From the NCBI RefSeq assembly GCF_035046485.1, contig NC_085138.1, positions 366,361,238-366,425,237 of the forward strand: a stretch of DNA of 64,000 nucleotides, in the 5' to 3' direction. Of this stretch, positions 58,436-64,000 are shown one piece after another. The notes beneath the pieces are model-generated. The model was not told the DNA's origin. It made no database searches and saw only the letters and a program-made list of their open reading frames with translations. How positions within the stretch are numbered: the stretch's first letter is position 1; each line of letters begins with the position of its first letter. The translations under genes were made by a program, and so were the position numbers. Source of the DNA: Aedes albopictus. Taxonomy: Eukaryota > Arthropoda > Insecta > Diptera > Culicidae.

Positions 58436-58845
58436 TACCCGAGCAGAAAAGAATAGCAACAAAATTACATATCGAGGTATTTATCTTAAATAACATTATA
58501 CCTCAATATGCCCTTCATTAGGTGGACATAAGAGGCAAAATAACAAAAATGAATACCATAATTTTGTATAAATAACAACTGAAAAATAACAAGTCTTGTT
58601 ATTTCAATAATGCATACCATAAGTTTCAAGTGCTCTATTTGTTATCCAGAAGGTATGAAATAACAAAGTAATAACATGTCTTGCTATTAAATTGAACATT
58701 TTTCGATAGCTCCATGATGTAATAACAAATCTTGTTATTCAGTTATTTTCCCAGCTAAATTAACAATACCACATCAATACCTAACTTTGCTCAAATACCT
58801 CCATTTGTTATTGTGGTGTTCTCATATCATTGCGTAGAATAATAT
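58436..58845. repeat. Tract with iterated AATAACAA / TTGTTATT words
   Basis: AATAACAA or its inverse occurs about a dozen times, together with AATACC and GGTATT words. It resembles the word-iterated non-autonomous elements elsewhere, and related text (GGTATTGAGG, CGAGCAG) lies at 60,335-60,440. Ends and target duplication are not fixed. Confidence 0.5.
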
Positions 58846-59011
58846 AGCAATACAGGTCGGACTCGATTATCAAAAGTATTGATTTTTATATCACTCCGGA
58901 TAATCGAATCACGAAAAAAAATATTAATTTGGACTTTAAAAACGTATGGAAAAGTAATGTTTTTGTTATTTTATGTGCATGAAGCAGTGACGTAGCCAGA
59001 AATTTGAATTA

Positions 59012-59162
59012 GGGGACGTCCATAAATTACGCAACACATTTTTTTTCCCTTTCCTCCTAGTCATACTATTTTTATGAGACCCCTGGAGTGTTTGTATTGG
59101 TCATCGCACCATGTTGAATTCCCCCTCTCCCCGTGAAGCGTGACGTAAGCTATAGGCGTTCC
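59012..59162. mobile_element. Harbinger-like MITE, copy 2
   Basis: GGGGACGTCCATAAATTACG at the left and, on the right complement, GGAACGCCTATAGCTTACGT match the ends of the MITE at 31,522. Flanks are TTA and TTC, a decayed TTA duplication. Confidence 0.7.
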
Positions 59163-59164
59163 TT

Positions 59165-61485
59165 CAGAATATTGTATACAGTGGGACCTTGATTGAATTT
59201 TAGGCTGACAAATCGGCATAGTTTTTTTTGTGAATTTTGAACTCCATAAAAAAGGTTCTGATTCTATCAAAGGAAACAATACAATTAAAGGGGGATGGTG
59301 AAGAGGTGTGGTTTATGATAATTTTTGTCAGTTTTGATGATGATGATGATGTAATGAATAGGGCTGTAGTATTAAAAATGTACTTATGCTATTTATAGCG
59401 GAACAATTTTATCTTCTAATTTTTGTTGACATGATATGCCTACTGCAACACAGTCTTCTCGGAGCTAATAATAATTGGCTTCTTTAACGATGTTGAGGTA
59501 ATTCAATATTCTTAATCTGCACTTCAAACAGAGCCAAAATCCACATTTTCATGAATTTTGATGCCCGGGAACCTATTTAAAAATCAATTTGAAGTTTGAA
59601 TAGGAGCGATTTGTCGAATCACCCCTCATCGCAGTTTATACTGGGCCCGGGGCGATCTGTCAAACTGTTGCCCAGCTGTTAAAAGGTGATTTCAAAAAAA
59701 TCTCTTTAAAATTGATTTTAGGTATCAAAATAAAGTTCTAAAACTAAACACTCTGAAGAAAATATAAGTGACTCAGAAAATGGTGCTATTTTGTATAAAA
59801 TAAAGAAATCAATACATTTTATAAATTTAAAAACACAATTATGTCCTGAAAAACAGGAAACAGTAGATGATAGGTGAAGTAGAACAGGTGTAGACAGCTT
59901 GAATCATAAATCACAACTGAGCGGCAAATGAAAATAAACATCACAAATAACATTTCCCATTTCGGATCAACGAGTGGGTCCGTTTTCGTTACCTTTCCGG
60001 GTTTCATTACAAAGTATTCTAACCCGGAAAGAGCTTCTGCGCTAAGTCTATGATACACACGTAGACTGAGAGCGGCGATGTCAATTCGGCAAAAAAAAAA
60101 AAACGATTAATACAAAAACGATCACAATCTCGCTAGAGGAATCCTTGTAGAAATCTCTAAAGTAATTCCTTGATTTGCCCCTGGAAAAAATCACTGGAGG
60201 AATCCTTAGAGAAGTTTGAAAGAAGTTTCTGAATCGATCCGGAAATTACTGTAATTCATAGAAGATTTCTGCAAAAAGTTCTTGAAAAATCCCCAGAGGA
60301 ATCCATGGACAACATCCTGAAGGTCTATACACGAGCAGGAACGAATTAGATATCATACCAAGACAAGATATTGAGTCATCGACAAAGATACCTCAACGAG
60401 TTATTGGTTTGGTATTGAGGACTGCTTGAGGTATTATTGAATTATAGAACACGCACTATTTATTGTTTTAGGTTTTGCATACCTCAGTTTAATATTCTAC
60501 ACCTATTGGAAAATGTTTAGTATAATTGAAAATATGGTTCAATGAGTACACCACACAAAACAACAATCTGTACAAAATGCATTTTTTAACGTTTCAATTA
60601 TTTTGCGTTGCGTTGCGTTGCGTGGTAACGGAGTAATTCATAGATTGCATACTGAAAGTTGTCATGTTAAAACTTTAAAACTCCAATTCCATTTGCTTAT
60701 GGAATGCTATTTGTAGAGTTCCATGAATACATCTGGTTTCGGTGGTAATCTGAACAATAATGACGTTTATTCTATCTTGTCTAGTTATATACATTTCACA
60801 GCCTACTACATCTCTCCTTATCTTTAATGAAAAATAAATAATACATTAATCATAAACTAAAGGATCGACGTTTGACTTTTTCGTCATAAGATGTCTGACT
60901 TGTTTACTCTTTGATATTGTTTGCTCCTTCAACTACTGTAAATGCTCCGGTTCCTGTTGATTCCGTTGTGGTCAGTCGCAGATGATCTTCCTGTCATTAA
61001 GCAGGATGATTAATTCATTCTTCAGAATCTGTTGGAAATGAAGTTTTAGTAAATAGAACACAATTGCATTATATATCAATTGTATGCTTGTGCAATATAC
61101 TTAGCCATGGTTGTTTTTCTTGTCGCCCTTGTAGTTAAAGTAAACAATGTAAAATAAATTATGATTGGCATTATTTGTCATTTTTCACAATGCTTTTTTT
61201 TCTGACTTCTCTTTCTGTATTTATTTTTTTTTCAAGAAATTAGGAATTTTATCTTTACATACGCTGTTTCTCCGTTACATGTTTTACTGCCACATATATT
61301 TCATTACAAACACAAAGCCTAGTAATCTATTTATTTTTCGTCAATCAAGAGTAGACCAATTACATATTAATAACATCACGTATCATATCATTATGGTAAT
61401 GATTCACCTTTAGCTTGTCTTGCTAATCTATTAAATTAGCCATATATTTTTTTTTTCATTATGAAACGGATTAGATTTGTTTATT
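59165..61485. other. Unassigned sequence
   Basis: No supported gene. It includes a short (GCGTT)n microsatellite at 60,603-60,622, decayed GGAATCC-type minisatellite words at 60,130-60,320, and a GGTATT-rich patch at 60,350-60,440. Confidence 0.4.
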
Positions 61486-61487
61486 CT

Positions 61488-62180
61488 TGCGGTTTAATTC
61501 CTGCGGTTCTTTCCTGAACCGGACCGAATATTCCAGATCTCCCTTCATTCTTGGACCAGGATTATTCCTCTTTATTTCATATCATAGTAGACCGGAATCG
61601 ATGTTCCCTTTACTTTCTTTACTTTACCCAGGAGCAGACCGGACGGTCTGTTTCATTCCTTCATTCCATACTAGGAATGGACCGAATTTCCACAATCTCC
61701 CTTCGTTCCTTTTACAGAAACGGACCGAGATTTTCGAATCTCCTTCGTTTCATATGGAGATGTAGACCGGAATCAGTGTTCCCTTTACTCTCTACTCTAC
61801 TAATCAGCTAGGAGCGGACTGGATGATTTATGTTATTCCTTCATTTCATTCTAGAAATGGACTGAATTTTCATAAATCTCCCTACGTTCCTTTTACAGAA
61901 ACGGACCAGGACCATTCTATCCTCTACGTTTCTTATGGAGAAGTAGACCGGAATTACTTTAAGTATTCCCTTTACTCTCTACATTTGAACTAGGAGCGGA
62001 CTGGACGATTTACATTATTCCTTCAATTCGTTGTAGAAATGGGCCGAATATATGATGTATAATCTCCCTACGTTCCTTTTTACAGAAACGGACTAGGATT
62101 TTTCCATCCTCTACGTTTCATTTGGAGAAGTAGACCGGATTTAATCAACTATTCCCTTTACTCTCTGCTTATTGTGCGTT
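61488..62180. repeat. Tandem repeat, period about 175-187 bp, four copies
   Basis: TAGACCGGAAT recurs at about 61,588, 61,763, 61,944 and 62,131. Each unit also has CTCCCTTCGTTCCTTTTACAG-like, TATTCCCTTTACTCTCTAC and AGGAGCGGACTGGA words. The unit length is nucleosome-sized. Frames inside are artefacts. Confidence 0.9.
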
Positions 62181-63610
62181 TACGTAATTTAACCCGCACC
62201 TTTTATTTTTATAATTAATACAATTTTGTCATTGTATTTTTCCGTGGCATCATGTAAATTTGAAAACTATTTTTAAGATACTGTTGTACATGTAACCAAC
62301 CAATGCAGAACTAAATAGATAAGCTTTATATCGATGTTGTTTTAGTATGGTAAAATATTGTACATTTGTAGAGAGTGTATACCATCTATTTAGGCTCAAT
62401 AATCTTCAAACATATTTACAAATAATACACTTTTTTTTAAGAAACTTCGTTTTCGTTTACCAATTGTTGTATTTCGAGTATATTCAAAACATTCAAAACA
62501 AACGTTCTCACCACGTGGGGAAACGAATGCTACAGTTCAGCAAGGCCCTCAAAGAACTGCATGATAGCAATTTATCAGACTCGCTGAACAACTTTACTTT
62601 ACTGAGATGAACCAGCCTCGGGCTGAAAATCTCATAAATAAAGACATAAAAAAAACTTTACTTAGGTACACATAGCTGTTGGTATCTGGCTGAATTTAGT
62701 GATTCATATCGATAGAAATAATCGCTTTTATTCGAAATTGAATAAGCAGCTGCACATATTATAAATTCAGAAAACATGGAAATATTTAATCAAACAACAC
62801 AGTCTGTAAAACTTAAGAATTTTTGTATTAGTGAGTGCTTTCTAATTTGTTTTTCAATTTTATTTTTAATTTATGGAACGCATCCATGAATTGAGAAATA
62901 GTAGAAAAATGTCAAACCATGTAAAATTGCTCAGGTAATCTGTTCTCAAATCTGCTCGTGTGAAATAAATCGGCTTTAAAGATTTTATTTTCGCAATGCT
63001 GGTTCTGTTTGATTAAACTGGATAAGAAAATCTTTGACATTCAATAAATGGAGAAATACGTTACCACTTTATTAAATTTTGAAATTCTGAATAAAAGTAA
63101 TTGTATATTGTAAAACACTCTATTCAAGAATAAAATGTTACCTACAAATCCATTAACTTTATAATGATCTAGATATCTCAATTATAAATTTGTCATCAGC
63201 TTTTCTAGATTGTTTTGCAAAAGGCTTAGCATAACCTCTTTATGACTTTTTTTGAACATAACTTATAATCAAAAGAATAAGCATATTATTAAAGCTTTAT
63301 CCAAGTCTCTTTTTCTTTCATGCAAAATGAATCAGTTTCCAATAGGGAATCCTCGCATTTTTCAATCGGTGAACTAGCTAAAAGATTTTAATTTCATTGT
63401 TCCATAAATTAAGATCATTTTGGATTTTTTTTTATTTTAATAACTTTCGATGCCATTACTTTCTAGAATTTGTATAGTATGATTTCTTTTCAGCCAATAA
63501 ACCATGATTAGAATGCATTTTCTGGTGTAATTGTCGAAAATACTCAATCAAAACTTAAACATGAAATCGAGTGGTCATAATTTAATCGATCTTTAAAGGT
63601 ATGGGCTTGC
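62181..63610. other. Unassigned AT-rich sequence with a retroposon-like tail
   Basis: At 62,606-62,655 AACCAGCCTCGGGCTGAAAA, then TCTCATAAATAAAGAC and poly(A), looks like a retroposon 3' end on the plus strand and resembles the SINE tail at 10,937. No gene is recognised elsewhere. Confidence 0.4.
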
Positions 63611-63617
63611 ATAACAA

Positions 63618-63910
63618 CACAGAGAACAGACATCCAGGCTAGAACAAATTTCACTCGGAAAGTTGTGTAAGGATTTGAATCTTTACTTGAGTAAGGTTGC
63701 AAACCAATACACGATGACAACATTAACGCCACCAAACACCATATTGCCACAGTCAGTGGTGAATTGAAACATTTCAAGTGGTGAATTAAATTAGTATGGG
63801 AAATTAACCGATTGCAGCGCCACGCTATTGCCACTTGTGTTGCCGATTTCAAATGGTCGTTAAATTCCTTACACAGTTTCGGAACTGGACTTGGATGTCT
63901 GTTCTCTGTG
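63618..63910. mobile_element. MITE with CACAGAGAACAGACATCCA ends, copy 2
   Basis: 293 bp with perfect CACAGAGAACAGACATCCA ends and an exact 7-bp duplication ATAACAA (63,611-63,617 and 63,911-63,917). It is almost identical to the copy at 46,190, so the family moved recently. Superfamily not assigned. Confidence 0.93.
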
Positions 63911-64000
63911 ATAACAATGTAAAATATTTACTTTGTCCCATGTGTTTACTTTCTAAGTAAATAATTCCACCTTGCGTTTTCTCGATCACATGCTTTTAGT

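Overview
The window looks like a piece of a large, transposon-swollen insect chromosome. I read it as a culicine mosquito, most likely Aedes-like. This is inference: it rests on intron-containing carboxylesterase genes with insect-type splice sites, tRNA-derived SINEs with short direct flanking repeats, many TA-flanked and hAT/Mutator/Harbinger-style non-autonomous elements, and non-LTR retrotransposon fragments of the kinds common in mosquitoes. No bacterial genes, operons, rRNA genes, functional tRNA genes or CRISPR arrays are visible.

Three intact-looking host genes are present, all secreted carboxylesterases (COesterase fold) and clearly paralogous. Gene A (minus, 7036-5129) and gene B (minus, 26785-24837) each have four exons with identical intron positions and phases. 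Gene C (plus, 39013-44261) keeps those three introns and has two more. All three have a signal peptide, a Ser-Asp/Glu-His triad and a GxSxG elbow (GESAG in A, GQSAG in B and C). A and B end in a hydrophobic C-terminal tail that suggests a membrane or GPI anchor; C lacks it and is probably soluble. The third glycine of the oxyanion-hole motif is Trp in A and Ser in B, and is kept in C.

The rest is mobile or repetitive DNA. From left to right: a TA-flanked element (1.6-2.05 kb); a Mutator-like MITE (2.8-3.0 kb); a TA-flanked element interrupted by a 5'-truncated non-LTR retrotransposon (3.1-5.0 kb); gene A; a half-decayed 24-bp minisatellite (8.9-10.7 kb); a SINE; long, very decayed relatives of that minisatellite (11.5-17.9 kb) carrying two TA-flanked elements; an RTE-like fragment; a 5.9-kb hAT-type element with an 8-bp target duplication, filled with nested repeats (18.56-24.50 kb); gene B; more decayed minisatellite with a hAT MITE and a Harbinger-like MITE (27.4-31.9 kb); TA-flanked elements at 33.0-33.7 and 35.8-36.7 kb; and gene C, whose last intron holds a young 2.4-kb array of about 100 copies of a dyad-symmetric 24-bp unit.

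Downstream come a SINE split by a MITE (46.0-46.6 kb); a 4-kb DNA transposon with about 0.55-kb inverted ends and a decayed spliced transposase (47.9-51.9 kb); a minus-strand non-LTR retrotransposon whose endonuclease domain is cut in two by a 3.7-kb inverted-repeat insertion (52.0-57.1 kb); a 17-bp tandem array; a further SINE; a second Harbinger-like MITE; a 180-bp tandem array; and a second copy of the 46-kb MITE with a perfect 7-bp target duplication.

The least expected pattern is a shared architecture among the TA-flanked elements. In most of them a short word taken from the terminal inverted repeat is repeated inside the element, forward in the left half and reverse in the right half.
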